A stretch of DNA of 64,000 nucleotides from SOKP01 sp048887165 (GCA_048887165.1 JBHLJZ010000006.1:1-64000), one strand, 5' to 3'. Shown: positions 25,928 through 36,081, counted from the first letter of the stretch. Notes: generated from the sequence alone by a model not told the origin. Program-made: numbers and translations.

Positions 25928-27828
25928 TGAACTTTTTCGGATTCACAGGTAAAATTTTAGACGTTAATTTAACTGACAATAAGATTATCTCATATCAAGA
26001 AGATATTGAGGACCTAAAGCGATTCATAGGAGGAATGGGGATGAATTGTCTTTTAGGCAGTCGAGTTTTGAAACCGGAGAGCGATCCGCTTTGTCCTGAA
26101 AATTATATTATTTTGGGAGCAGGTCCTTTAGTAGGAACAATTACACCAGGTGCTTCTCGCATTGTTGGATTATCAAAATTTCCTGCAACTGGAGCAATAG
26201 CTAATTCATGTGGAAGCATGAGTTTTGGTTTAAACCTAAAACTCTCAGGTTATGATCACATAATAATTTCAGGTAAATCAGAAAAACCATGCTATTTAGT
26301 GATTTTAGATGATTATGTTGAAATTTTAGATGCTAAACAATTCTGGGGTAAAGACATTACTGAGACTACCAATTATTTCTGGAAAAAATATAAAAATAGT
26401 AGTGTAATTGCTATAGGTCAAGCAGGGGAAAATCTAGTTTATGGTGCTTTAACATTAATAGATAAGACATCAACATTTGGTCGAGGGGGATTAGGAGCAG
26501 TTATGGGTTCAAAACTTCTTAAGGGAATAGTAGTTAAAGGAACCGAAGATATAGAAATAGCAAATCCTCAACAATTTAAGAATTTATATGAAAAACAAAT
26601 TAAGAGAATAAAAGATTATCCCCATCGAGAATCATGGATTGAATTGGGAATGCTAAGAAATCTACCAGTAAACATAATGTTATATGCTAAAGGGGAAAAG
26701 ACTAAAGCAAGAGAAACTAGTGAAAAATTTTATATAAAAAAGCTAAAAAAAAGACGTTTGGCTTGCCCATCTTGTCCAATGGGAGACAAAGACATCCTTG
26801 AAATTAAAGATGGTGAATTTAACGGATTAATTACTTACACATCATCAGTTATTAATCCATTTATGATGCTAATAGTTGATGGCATAGACACCTCATACCA
26901 GGCAGTAAAAATTTTCGACTTAATTAGTAGATACGGATTAGATTCACTTACAATAACTTCATTGTTTGATTATTTAAGTAGATTATATGAAAAGGGTATT
27001 CTTACTAAAGAAAGGGTTGGCTTTGAATGGAATCGAGATTACAAAACTTTAACGAAATTAATTGAAATAATAGTGCATAGAGAAGGATTTGGGAATATAT
27101 TAGCTAATGGTTGGAAAGATTTAGCTGAAATTAATCAAAAATTTGCGGAAGAAATGTATATAGTTAAAGGTTTAGATATTATTTGGGAACCTAGACTTAC
27201 AAAACTAGGAACAATGGAATTTGAGCAAGTAGTAAATCCTAAAGGTGCTCACGTGGCTTCTGGCGGTTCACCAACATATGTTGGTGCGGCGAGTAGTATA
27301 GAAAAATTTAAAACACATTTTAAAAGAATGGGAATACCGGATTATGCTGTTAATCGTATTTTTTCTCCGCCTCGCGAAGCGATGGGTGTGAATGTTGGTA
27401 GATTAACCCGATATTCTGAGGATTGGTATACTGTTTTAACTAGTCTAGGATTATGTGTTCGAGCACAGATGAATCGTTTTTGGGGAATAGAACTAGTTAC
27501 TGAGTTTTATAATGCTGTAACTGGCTTTGATCTAAATTCTAGAGAATTAATAAAATCTGCTGAGCGTTGTTGGAATTTACTAAAGCTCATGAATATTAAG
27601 GCTGGTTTTTCTCGAAAAGATGATAAATTTCCCCAAGGTTGGTTCAAATTGCTAAAGTATGGCGATCAGAATCTCGAATTTAAAGATTTTTTTGGGGGGA
27701 CAATTATCACTAAAGAAATTGCTGATCAATTACTTGATGATTATTATGATGAGAGGGGTTGGAACAAAGACACTGGCTTACCCTCTCATGAAAAGATAAA
27801 AGAATTAGGTTTGGAGAAAAATCTTTGA
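25927..27828 (+). CDS. AOR-family tungsten oxidoreductase with an Asp at a cluster-ligand position
   Basis: 633 residues, AOR family: FTGKILDVNLTDNKI, FIGGMGMNCLLGSRVL and GRGGLGAVMGSKLLKGIVVKG are diagnostic. The cluster motif normally reads C-x2-C-x3-C with a fourth Cys near the C-terminus. Here C280, C283 and C510 are present, but the third position is D287 (CPSCPMGD). Aspartate can serve as a [4Fe-4S] ligand in some ferredoxins, so the cluster may survive with changed potential. GTG start overlaps the ferredoxin stop. Substrate unknown; it differs clearly from the AOR at 8836. Confidence 0.88.
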   Translation: MNFFGFTGKILDVNLTDNKIISYQEDIEDLKRFIGGMGMNCLLGSRVLKPESDPLCPENYIILGAGPLVGTITPGASRIVGLSKFPATGAIANSCGSMSFGLNLKLSGYDHIIISGKSEKPCYLVILDDYVEILDAKQFWGKDITETTNYFWKKYKNSSVIAIGQAGENLVYGALTLIDKTSTFGRGGLGAVMGSKLLKGIVVKGTEDIEIANPQQFKNLYEKQIKRIKDYPHRESWIELGMLRNLPVNIMLYAKGEKTKARETSEKFYIKKLKKRRLACPSCPMGDKDILEIKDGEFNGLITYTSSVINPFMMLIVDGIDTSYQAVKIFDLISRYGLDSLTITSLFDYLSRLYEKGILTKERVGFEWNRDYKTLTKLIEIIVHREGFGNILANGWKDLAEINQKFAEEMYIVKGLDIIWEPRLTKLGTMEFEQVVNPKGAHVASGGSPTYVGAASSIEKFKTHFKRMGIPDYAVNRIFSPPREAMGVNVGRLTRYSEDWYTVLTSLGLCVRAQMNRFWGIELVTEFYNAVTGFDLNSRELIKSAERCWNLLKLMNIKAGFSRKDDKFPQGWFKLLKYGDQNLEFKDFFGGTIITKEIADQLLDDYYDERGWNKDTGLPSHEKIKELGLEKNL

Positions 27829-27931
27829 AATTAAGATCAATTTCGTAAAAATCAATAATTTAATTCTCTTTTTATATTTGTTTTTATTGATCTAAAATAA
27901 ATTTAAAAATTAATTCAAATTTCGAGACTTA

Positions 27932-29431
27932 ATGGAATTATCTCCAGAAATTATTTATAAAAGTTATATTAATAATGAATTAGATAAGACATCAACTATT
28001 AATCAATTAATTTCATTAATAGATAATAGTGATGATCTCCTTACTCGAGTTAAAAGTATTAAAACCCTAAATAAAATCAAACCAACAGATGATCGAGCAT
28101 TTCATGTTTTAGAAAATTTGCTTGTCTCAGATTCACATAAAGAGATCAGATATGAAGCGGCTAGAGGTATAAAAAACAACTTTTTAAATAGATCCTTAGA
28201 ACCGATAAAATGGGTGTTTGCCCATGAAAAATCACTTAAATGTCTTTTAATTATTACTGAAATTATTGGAGAATTCAACACCTCATTTTCCAAATCTCTT
28301 TTAATTGAAAAAATAAACCAGTTTGATAATGATCAATTCAAAAAAAGCATAGAAGATTTAGGTAAAAAAGATAATTTAGAATATTTATCAGGAAAAAAAT
28401 TATCAAAAATTGTTCAAAATCAATTAATTATCGATTATTTAGAAAATAAGTTTGGTCAGGTTAATTACAAACTACACAATGGGATAATAACTCAATTAGA
28501 TCTATCTGACATTAGCACTCATATTTTTGGATGGCGAGTTCTTAAGAAATTTCCTTTTTTTTTGAAATATTTGAATTCAATTAAGATTTTAGATTTAAAA
28601 TTTAATAGATTATCAATTATCCCTAAATCTATAGGGAATCTTAATTCTCTAGTATATTTAGATTTGAGTTATAACAAAATTGAAAATCTACCTTCTTCAA
28701 TAGGATTTTTAACATCACTAGAATTCTTAAATTTAAGATATAATAAATTAAGCAAATTACCACACTCAATAGGGGATCTTAAAAAGCTAAAAAAGTTAGA
28801 CTTAAGATCAAATAATTTAAAAACTCTCCCCAAAACAATTAAAAAGTTATCTCAACTAAAGATTCTTGATTTACATGGTAATAAGTTAGATAATATAATC
28901 TCAAACTTTAAAGGGCTCTCCTCTCTTGAAGAATTAGAATTAGGTTTAAACAATTTGACTAAATTACCTGAAAGTTTAAAATCAATAAAATCATTAAAAA
29001 AACTTGGGCTCGGAGGAAATAGATTAAAAAGACTCTCAAATTGGATTTGTTCCTTTAAAAAGCTCGAAATTTTACAACTATATGATAATAAACTTATAGA
29101 ACTTCCTAAAACTATAGGAAACTTAAGTTCACTTAAAACCTTAGTCTTATGGAATAATAACTTAGAGTCATTACCAAAATCATTTAGTTCACTATATAAT
29201 CTTAAATCTTTGAATTTAAGTTGGAATAACTTTACTAAATTGCCTGAATGGATAGAATCGCTAAGATCATTAGAAGAATTGAGTTTATGGGGAAATAAAT
29301 TAAATAGTCTTCCACAATCAATGGCAAATCTAAACTCGCTAAAAATTTTGGATTTAAATTTTACTTTTATTATCGATATTCCTGACTTCTTAAGAGATTT
29401 AGAAAAGAAAGGATTAGTGATATATAAATAG
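27932..29431 (+). CDS. LRR protein B with N-terminal HEAT-like module
   Basis: 499 residues, a paralogue of the proteins at 24120, 29465 and 38498. The N-terminal module aligns along its length (SPEIIYKSYINNELDKTST, then RVKSIKTLNKI, then HEIRYEAARG-like helix). The 23-residue LRRs start at about residue 205 and run to the end, including the shared line NLSWNNFTKLPEWIESLRSL. Cytosolic scaffold, partner unknown. It precedes paralogue C by 33 bases, so the two are probably co-transcribed. Confidence 0.85.
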   Translation: MELSPEIIYKSYINNELDKTSTINQLISLIDNSDDLLTRVKSIKTLNKIKPTDDRAFHVLENLLVSDSHKEIRYEAARGIKNNFLNRSLEPIKWVFAHEKSLKCLLIITEIIGEFNTSFSKSLLIEKINQFDNDQFKKSIEDLGKKDNLEYLSGKKLSKIVQNQLIIDYLENKFGQVNYKLHNGIITQLDLSDISTHIFGWRVLKKFPFFLKYLNSIKILDLKFNRLSIIPKSIGNLNSLVYLDLSYNKIENLPSSIGFLTSLEFLNLRYNKLSKLPHSIGDLKKLKKLDLRSNNLKTLPKTIKKLSQLKILDLHGNKLDNIISNFKGLSSLEELELGLNNLTKLPESLKSIKSLKKLGLGGNRLKRLSNWICSFKKLEILQLYDNKLIELPKTIGNLSSLKTLVLWNNNLESLPKSFSSLYNLKSLNLSWNNFTKLPEWIESLRSLEELSLWGNKLNSLPQSMANLNSLKILDLNFTFIIDIPDFLRDLEKKGLVIYK

Positions 29432-29464
29432 AATTTTGATAAAAATTAAAAACTAAGATTTGGT

Positions 29465-30844
29465 ATGGAATTAACACCTAAAAAAATTTACGAGGATTTC
29501 TTTAACAAAATTATTGATAAAGTCTCAGCAATTGAACAATTATCAACTTTAATTGAAAACAGTAACAATATTAATATCCGAGTCAAAAGCATTGAGTATT
29601 TAGAAAAAATTGGAAAAATTGGTGACAATTCAAATAATAAAGAAGAGAATTTATTTAACCTATTCGAAAACTTGTTGATTTCAGATTCAAGTGATAAAAT
29701 ACGAAATATTGCTGCTACTTTTCTAAAAACTAACTTCCTTGAAAAATCATTTGAACCAATGATCTGGGCACTTCATCATGAATCATCACCCAATTGCTTA
29801 AAAGTTATTTTTGAATCACTTATTGGTATCATAAATCAATCAATAAAGAAAGAAGATGATATCTCAAAAGTAAATTTATTTAATAAAATAAAACAAATAA
29901 ATGAAAAGGCTTTTAGAATAGATATTGAGTTATGGTGCGAAGGAAAACAAGAGGATGAGATTACAATCAAAGAAATAGCTGAAATTTTAATTAATTATTT
30001 CTGTTTAATTTATTTACAGAAAACTGTATGGCGTTTAAAATTTTCAATTGAAAATTGCAGAATTGTCCAATTAGATTTTATTTTTAAGGGATTAACTAAA
30101 TTGCCAGAAGCTATAAAGCACCTCAATTCTCTTAAAGTCTTAATATTGAGGTATAATCAACTTACTATCCTTCCAGATTGGATTGGTTCTTTAAATTCTC
30201 TAGAATCGTTAAATCTCAATGTAAATAACATAATAGAACTCCCAAAAACTATTGGTTCCCTAACTTCTCTCAAAGAGTTGCTCTTATGGAAGAATGAACT
30301 TAATTTTCTACCAGACTCAATTGGATTAATGATTTCTTTAGAAAAACTGAATCTAAGATTAAATCAATTAATTGAATTACCCTCAAATTTTGGAAATCTA
30401 TCATACCTTAAGGAATTAAATCTTCATGACAATAAGTTGGTCTCTATTCCAGAAACGATAGGTTTACTCTCCTCCTTAGAAATACTTAATCTAAGTTGGA
30501 ATGAATTAAAAAAGATTCCAAATACTATAGGGGCACTATCTTCGTTGAAATCTCTAGATTTAGAAAGGAACGAATTATTATCCATCCCGTTATCAATTGG
30601 AAATTTAAGTTCATTAAAAGTGTTAAATCTTAGTGATAATAAGTTAAAAAAAATCCCAAAAACTCTTGGAAACCTGAAAAATTTGGAAATTTTAAACCTT
30701 TCCAGAAATAATATTACTGAATTGCCTGAAACAATAAAGTTATTAACTTCACTAAAAGAAATTTATTTAGGAGAAAATAATTTTAAGAGTATTCCGAGAG
30801 ATTTAAAAGAATTAGAAAGAAAAGGTTTAAAGATTTTTTATTGA
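29465..30844 (+). CDS. LRR protein C with N-terminal HEAT-like module
   Basis: 459 residues. The N-terminal module is the same as in the other three paralogues but contains a short insertion (GKIGDNSNNKEENLFNLF region). It is followed by about ten 23-residue LRRs from residue 205 on, closing with LKELERKGLKIFY, close to the closing lines of paralogues A and B. It ends one base before the convergent DNA ligase gene. Confidence 0.85.
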   Translation: MELTPKKIYEDFFNKIIDKVSAIEQLSTLIENSNNINIRVKSIEYLEKIGKIGDNSNNKEENLFNLFENLLISDSSDKIRNIAATFLKTNFLEKSFEPMIWALHHESSPNCLKVIFESLIGIINQSIKKEDDISKVNLFNKIKQINEKAFRIDIELWCEGKQEDEITIKEIAEILINYFCLIYLQKTVWRLKFSIENCRIVQLDFIFKGLTKLPEAIKHLNSLKVLILRYNQLTILPDWIGSLNSLESLNLNVNNIIELPKTIGSLTSLKELLLWKNELNFLPDSIGLMISLEKLNLRLNQLIELPSNFGNLSYLKELNLHDNKLVSIPETIGLLSSLEILNLSWNELKKIPNTIGALSSLKSLDLERNELLSIPLSIGNLSSLKVLNLSDNKLKKIPKTLGNLKNLEILNLSRNNITELPETIKLLTSLKEIYLGENNFKSIPRDLKELERKGLKIFY

Positions 30845-30845
30845 T

Positions 30846-32603
30846 TTATTGTGTTTCATATAACTTTTTTATTTCCTCCACTGTAGTTATATCTTTTGGA
30901 CCTTTATCTGGTCTTATTCTTTGAAAAACAGGAAACCTTAGAGAATATCCCAATGAAGAGAATTTATCACTAACCGTAATCTCATCTCCGATGATCTCTA
31001 TAACTAATTCTGGTTTCAACCACTGATCTGGTTTGTCATCACAAATAACACTTGGATGCTTTTTTTCTATTTCAAAATTCTTCATCTCTTCCTTTAAATT
31101 TTCCATTATTTCATCGGTCCAACCAGAAGCTATTCGAGTGAATGCCTCAAATTTATTATTTTCAGGATCAAAAACAGCCCCTATATACGTTCCATAAACA
31201 CCTTTTCTTCTGCCCCTCCCATAAAAAGCTCCAACTAAAACGACATCTATTGAATCTTTTAATTTTCCACCTTCTAATCCCTTTAATTTAAGCCATTTAT
31301 AACCCCGATTTCCTGCTTGATAAAAAGAATCATCTTTGATTGATTTTGCCATGATTCCTTCAGTTCCATTTTCCCTTGCCTCATTGAAAAAATCTAGTAG
31401 TTCATCAACTGAATGTATTAAAACTGATTTAACTAACCGCAATTCATCTGTTTCATCAACAATTTCTTCAAGCTTTTTTCGACGAATAGGTAAAGATTTG
31501 TCAATATAAGACAAATCTTCAAATTTTAAAAGATCAAAAACAAAAAGACAAACAGGTACTTCTTTTGAAATATCTTCCACATCATATTTTCTTCTTCGCT
31601 TGCTCAACACTTGAAATGGAAGCATTTTCTCATAAAAGGGATCCATAGCAACAACTTCTCCTTCAAATATTACATTTGTTGCTTTAATATTCTCCCTAAC
31701 TTTTAGACAAACATCAGGATACTGATCTGAGATATCTAATAAGCGTCTTGAAAACAGAATAATATCATCTCCCTTTTTATGGATCTGTAATCTTTCTCCA
31801 TCTAATTTATATTCAGCTACAAATGGAACTCCTAATCTATTGATAAATTCTGTATAATTTTCTCTTGATGCCAACATACTTAATAAAGGAACACCATATT
31901 CAATATCAATGGAGCTTAACTCTTCCAAACCCTTTTCTGCTAAGAGTTTTGTAATCTCTCCAAGATCAGGGTATAAAGTATAAGCTCGTTCAATAATATC
32001 TTTATTATCTTTTGTACCTGTGAAAGCAAGTGCTAATCCTTCTATAATTGTAGGAGATTGAATACCAACTCTTAGTGTTGATGTAATGATTCGTAGCAAG
32101 AATTTTGTTTCTAATGGAGAACATTTTCTCATCAATCCTCTTAAGATCCCAAGTTTTATATCGTGAGAACCGGAACCCTCTGTTAAAGCTATCTTTTTTA
32201 ATTCTGAATAAAGCTCAGAAATCTCTAAAGATGTTTCCCTAAACTCATCAGAATCATGAAAATCAAATAACGACTTTTGGGTTTTCTTTTTAGATAAAAT
32301 CAATTCAGCTGTAATTCCAATATCTCCCTTTTTTAATAAAACTTCCTTGATTTTCTTAGGATCGATACCAGAATGTAAAGATAATGCCTCGATAATCATT
32401 TTTTCAGCGATTCCCATTTTAGGAAACTGTTTAATATTTGAAACCAATTGACCTTGTAACAAGTAGATAATTTTATCAATATCGTCAAAGGTTGCACTTT
32501 CCTTTATTTCTCTAAAAAATTTAGATAAAATATCAATCATTTCGAGCCTTTTCGACGTGCTCTCCAATTTGGAAAATAGAATTGCTAGCTTTTTGAATTT
32601 CAT
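30846..32603 (-). CDS. lig: ATP-dependent DNA ligase, archaeal LigB type
   Basis: 585 residues, full length for archaeal replicative ligases: an N-terminal DNA-binding domain (about 1-225), an adenylation domain and an OB-fold domain. The AMP-accepting lysine is K266 in EYKLDGERLQ. Downstream motifs are FEGEVVAMD (motif III-like), EGIMAKS (motif IV) and WLKLKG (motif V). It seals nicks in replication and repair, using ATP. It converges with the LRR gene cluster. Confidence 0.95.
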   Translation of the reverse strand: MKFKKLAILFSKLESTSKRLEMIDILSKFFREIKESATFDDIDKIIYLLQGQLVSNIKQFPKMGIAEKMIIEALSLHSGIDPKKIKEVLLKKGDIGITAELILSKKKTQKSLFDFHDSDEFRETSLEISELYSELKKIALTEGSGSHDIKLGILRGLMRKCSPLETKFLLRIITSTLRVGIQSPTIIEGLALAFTGTKDNKDIIERAYTLYPDLGEITKLLAEKGLEELSSIDIEYGVPLLSMLASRENYTEFINRLGVPFVAEYKLDGERLQIHKKGDDIILFSRRLLDISDQYPDVCLKVRENIKATNVIFEGEVVAMDPFYEKMLPFQVLSKRRRKYDVEDISKEVPVCLFVFDLLKFEDLSYIDKSLPIRRKKLEEIVDETDELRLVKSVLIHSVDELLDFFNEARENGTEGIMAKSIKDDSFYQAGNRGYKWLKLKGLEGGKLKDSIDVVLVGAFYGRGRRKGVYGTYIGAVFDPENNKFEAFTRIASGWTDEIMENLKEEMKNFEIEKKHPSVICDDKPDQWLKPELVIEIIGDEITVSDKFSSLGYSLRFPVFQRIRPDKGPKDITTVEEIKKLYETQ

Positions 32604-32719
32604 CTTGATTCTTAAAAAATTTCTTTTTTCTAAATATAGAATTAAGTGCTTACTCTTAATAAATATTAAAAAAGCTCTTAATTTAAATTCAGATATTAAA
32701 AAAAATTAGAAAAAAAGAA

Positions 32720-33508
32720 TTATATTAATTTCGAAAGTTCTACAAATTTCTTTTGGATTTCTGTTTTTACATTCGTTGAGATCCCCTTAAAAGAATCTGC
32801 CGAAAATGAAATCTTAGAACCTTCCTTTATAGAGAATTGGCAAATTGGACCATCCATCATTTCAACAGCATAACTCCCATCATCTTTTTTTGAAACCCAA
32901 ATATCATCGTAGTGATCCATTATACCCATTAATACAAATGCTATTTTTGCTTCAGTTCTTAGATCTGGTTTTTCAACTCTCTCTAGTTTGGGAGCTTCTA
33001 CCTTTACTTCTAATGGTGCAGGTTCAGGTTTTACAATAGGCTCAGGTTGTACAATAGGCTTAGGTTTAGAAGCGGGTTCAGGCTTAATAACAGGTTCGGG
33101 TTTAGGTTTTTCTTTAACTACAGGTTTAATAGCTGGTTTTTCAGCTTCTCTTAATTCAAATGTAACTACATAATTATCTAATTCTTTATAATCTCGGTTT
33201 AAAAGTGCTTGGAGATCTTTATTTAATTCATCGGTAATAGGATCTCTACCGATTTTTCTTTGGTCTATTTCCTTGATGTATTTAATATCACGTCCTATAA
33301 TACTTTTTCCAACTTGATAACCATGGCCTTTAAGGGATTCAGCTTGTCTTAAGGCAGTTCTTCTTGCTACTAGTCCCTGACTACTACCATACCATAACCA
33401 AACTACTTGATTAGTTTCGTCTAAAATAATAATTGATCGATCAGGTGTTAAATTATCCATATTCCAAATAATTGGTTCGCTAACACCTCCTTCTAGAACA
33501 TCAAACAT
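32720..33508 (-). CDS. Gelsolin-like domain protein with proline-rich linker
   Basis: 262 residues. Residues 22-80 resemble a gelsolin repeat: SIIILDETNQVVWLWYG followed by a helix LVARRTALRQAESLKGHGY. Compare the gelsolin pattern of an aspartate-containing strand, V-W-G turn and long helix. Residues 124-173 are a Lys-Glu-Pro-rich tract with repeated KPEP units, and a third globular part spans about 185-262 (AKIAFVLMGIMDHYDDIWV). Asgard archaea have gelsolin-domain and profilin proteins acting on their actins, so a cytoskeletal role is plausible. The assignment rests on reading by eye. Cytosolic, monocistronic. Confidence 0.5.
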   Translation of the reverse strand: MFDVLEGGVSEPIIWNMDNLTPDRSIIILDETNQVVWLWYGSSQGLVARRTALRQAESLKGHGYQVGKSIIGRDIKYIKEIDQRKIGRDPITDELNKDLQALLNRDYKELDNYVVTFELREAEKPAIKPVVKEKPKPEPVIKPEPASKPKPIVQPEPIVKPEPAPLEVKVEAPKLERVEKPDLRTEAKIAFVLMGIMDHYDDIWVSKKDDGSYAVEMMDGPICQFSIKEGSKISFSADSFKGISTNVKTEIQKKFVELSKLI

Positions 33509-33690
33509 AAGCGCAAATGAAGTAATATCTATCTCAACTCTACTAGTAATTTGAAATCATATTATTATAAAAAAAATAGGTTTGATCAATTTAAAAATTA
33601 AGTTTTTACATAATTTTTTAAACAATATTAATTAAGTTCAGAATCTTAGATTTATTAAATCATATATTACAATAATAGATGTGATGATTG

Positions 33691-34677
33691 ATGAATGAGA
33701 ATATTTTAAAACTCACGCTTCCTAAAGGGAGTTTACAAGAAGAGATTTCATCATTTTTTGAGCGTGCAGGATTAAAATTATCTTTTTCATCAAATAGGGA
33801 TTATAGACCTGCTGTAGAAGATCCCGAAATTTATATTAAACTATTAAGACCTCAAGAAATCCCCAATTATTTAATTGATCAAGATGAATTTGATTTAGGA
33901 ATCTCTGGAAGGGATTGGGTTAAAGAAACAAGCGCTGATGTAGAAATTCTCTTGGATTTAGAAATTGGAAAGGTAAATATTGTACTAAGTGTGCCGAATA
34001 GATGGGATCAAATAAACTCGCTTGATGATTTAATACAGAAATTTTCGGAAGATAAAAAAGTTCTAAGAATTTCCACTGAGTATTTAACACTTTCATTGAA
34101 CTATTTAAAAGATAATGAAACTTATAAAAAAATATATGGTGATAAAGCACCATTAGTGATAACACCTTGGAAATCTTGGGGGGAAAATGAAAAAGTTAAG
34201 ATTTTTTTATCTTTTGGCGCAACTGAAGCAAAACCACCTGAAGAAGTCGATGTTATTATTGATAATACTCAAACTGGAACTACATTAAGAGCTAATAACT
34301 TAAAAATTATCGAAATTATTGATACTTCTACTGCGGTTTTAATTGCTAATAAACATGCCCTTAAGGATAATTGGAAAAAAGAAAAAATTAAAGATATTGT
34401 AGTACTTCTTATGGGAGTAATCGAAGCTTCAAAGAAATTACACATATTTATGAACGTTAAGGAAGAAAATCTAAATAAAATTTTATCAGAGCTTCCTGCT
34501 TTAAAGCGTCCTACTGTATCAAAATTGGCTAGAACAGATTTTGATGAATGGTATGCAGTTAATACAATCATTAAAAAAGAAGAATTTTTAAATTTAATAC
34601 CTCTTTTAAGAAAATTCGCTCAAGGTTTAGTAGTCCATGAACCTCGACAAATACTTCCATTAGAAAAAATTAAGTAA
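33691..34677 (+). CDS. hisG: ATP phosphoribosyltransferase, long form
   Basis: About 328 residues from the ATG at 33691; a TTG one codon earlier is also possible. The N-terminal catalytic part has LKLTLPKGSLQEE and YIKLLRPQEIPNYLIDQDEFDLGISGRDWV (family pattern split over several strands). The phosphoribosyl loop is in DNTQTGTTLRANNLKIIE. The C-terminal ACT-like regulatory domain (HIFMNVKEENLNKILSELPA) is present, so this is the long, histidine-inhibitable form that does not need HisZ. First step of histidine synthesis. hisD follows directly. Confidence 0.92.
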   Translation: MNENILKLTLPKGSLQEEISSFFERAGLKLSFSSNRDYRPAVEDPEIYIKLLRPQEIPNYLIDQDEFDLGISGRDWVKETSADVEILLDLEIGKVNIVLSVPNRWDQINSLDDLIQKFSEDKKVLRISTEYLTLSLNYLKDNETYKKIYGDKAPLVITPWKSWGENEKVKIFLSFGATEAKPPEEVDVIIDNTQTGTTLRANNLKIIEIIDTSTAVLIANKHALKDNWKKEKIKDIVVLLMGVIEASKKLHIFMNVKEENLNKILSELPALKRPTVSKLARTDFDEWYAVNTIIKKEEFLNLIPLLRKFAQGLVVHEPRQILPLEKIK

Positions 34678-34695
34678 TTGGAAGATGAGTTTTTA

Positions 34696-35994
34696 ATGTT
34701 ACCAAAAATTATCAATTCAGATTTAATCTCAGAAGATGAAATAGATAAATTAATTCCTAGAAGCATAGATAATGAGGAAATCAAAAACAAAGTCTTAGAA
34801 ATCATCAATAAAGTTAAACATTTAGGAGATTTGGCTATCATCAAATTTTCAAAAGAATTTGACGATATCGAATTACATGAAGAAGAGATAAAAGTATCCG
34901 AAGAAGAAATTCAATTTGCTTATAAAGAAATTGATAATGAATTATTAGATTCATTAAGATATGCAAAAAAAAATCTTATATATTTTCATCGTGCTCAAAA
35001 GAAGGAATCATGGTCTATTGAAGTTGAAAGGGGTGTTTTTGCAGGTCAAATATATCGTCCTTTAGAATCAGTTGGGATCTATATACCTGGCAGAAGAGCA
35101 ATCTATCCTAGTACAGTATTGATGGCTGTTACTCCAGCATATATAGCTGGTGTTAAAAATATAACAATTTGTAGCCCACCTAAAAAAAATAAAAGAATTC
35201 CTTCTGAAATTATTGTAGCAGCTGCTGAATTTGGATATAAAGATATTTATAAAGTAGGTGGTGCTCAAGCAATTGCTGCAATGGCTTATGGTACAAAAAT
35301 CATACCAAAAGTTCAAAAGATTATTGGACCAGGAAATAAATGGGTGAATTTAGCAAAGCAATTATTATCTAATGTTGTAGCAATTGATACACCTGCTGGA
35401 CCTTCTGAAATATTAATTATTGCTGATCAGAACACAGATTATGAACTAGTTATTTTAGATTTAATATCACAAATCGAGCACGACCCAGATAATATTGGGA
35501 TTTTGGTTACAGATTCTAACGAGCTTATTGAAAAGGTGAAAAAAGAATTACCTCAGTTTGTTAATAGAAACAGTAGGAGAAAGATTATAAAAAAAGCTTT
35601 GGAAAAGAAATCTCTAATTATAAAAGCAAAAGATTTAAAAGATTGCATAAGAGTGAGTAATTTGATTGCTCCTGAACACCTTGAAATCTTAATATTTAAC
35701 CCTGATAGGATAATTGATGATATAAATAATGCAGGTGCAATTTTTTTAGGGCCCTATTCACCAGTTTCAGTTGGAGATTATTGTGCGGGTACTAATCACA
35801 TCCTTCCTACAGGTGGTTATGCAAGAACATACTCAGGTTTAAATATTTACAATTTTCTTAAAATTATTGATGTTCTAAAATGTAGCGAACAGGGACTAGA
35901 GATTTTAAGCAGATCTGCTTTAAAACTTGCCGAATTTGAAGGTTTAATAGGACATAAAAAGTCAATTGAAAAAAGACTAAAAAAGAAAAATTAA
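34696..35994 (+). CDS. hisD: Histidinol dehydrogenase
   Basis: About 432 residues from the ATG at 34696; an in-frame TTG at 34678, right after the hisG stop, would add six residues. Conserved features are GIYIPGRRAIYPSTVLM, GGAQAIAAMAYGT, IGPGNKWVNLAKQLL, IDTPAGPSEILIIAD, the zinc and catalytic residues in QIEHDP and APEHLEI, and GDYCAGTNHILPTGG. It oxidises L-histidinol to histidine with NAD in two steps. Co-transcribed with hisG. Confidence 0.95.
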   Translation: MLPKIINSDLISEDEIDKLIPRSIDNEEIKNKVLEIINKVKHLGDLAIIKFSKEFDDIELHEEEIKVSEEEIQFAYKEIDNELLDSLRYAKKNLIYFHRAQKKESWSIEVERGVFAGQIYRPLESVGIYIPGRRAIYPSTVLMAVTPAYIAGVKNITICSPPKKNKRIPSEIIVAAAEFGYKDIYKVGGAQAIAAMAYGTKIIPKVQKIIGPGNKWVNLAKQLLSNVVAIDTPAGPSEILIIADQNTDYELVILDLISQIEHDPDNIGILVTDSNELIEKVKKELPQFVNRNSRRKIIKKALEKKSLIIKAKDLKDCIRVSNLIAPEHLEILIFNPDRIIDDINNAGAIFLGPYSPVSVGDYCAGTNHILPTGGYARTYSGLNIYNFLKIIDVLKCSEQGLEILSRSALKLAEFEGLIGHKKSIEKRLKKKN

Positions 35995-36037
35995 ATTATA
36001 TAAAGTCATTACATAAAATATTAATTTATTAAGATAG

Positions 36038-36058
36038 AGCTCAAATTGAGCTTTTTTT
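36038..36058 (+). terminator. Hairpin plus T-run between hisD and hisC
   Basis: AGCTCAA (36038-36044) and TTGAGCT (36046-36052) form a perfect seven-base-pair stem around one A, followed by a run of seven T (36052-36058). This is the shape of an intrinsic terminator, although archaea usually stop on T-runs without a hairpin. It lies 43 bases after hisD and 24 before hisC. The same palindrome could instead be a regulator site. Confidence 0.5.
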
Positions 36059-36081
36059 AAATATTTATTTAGGTATATACC

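Noticed and set aside
24120..30844. DNA tandem repeats or CRISPR-like array
   Set aside because: The periodicity is of the protein LRR (about 69 bases with variable sequence), not of exact DNA repeats.
36038..36058. Attachment site or mobile-element end
   Set aside because: The palindrome is short, single-copy and within a his gene cluster; no integrase or transposase nearby.
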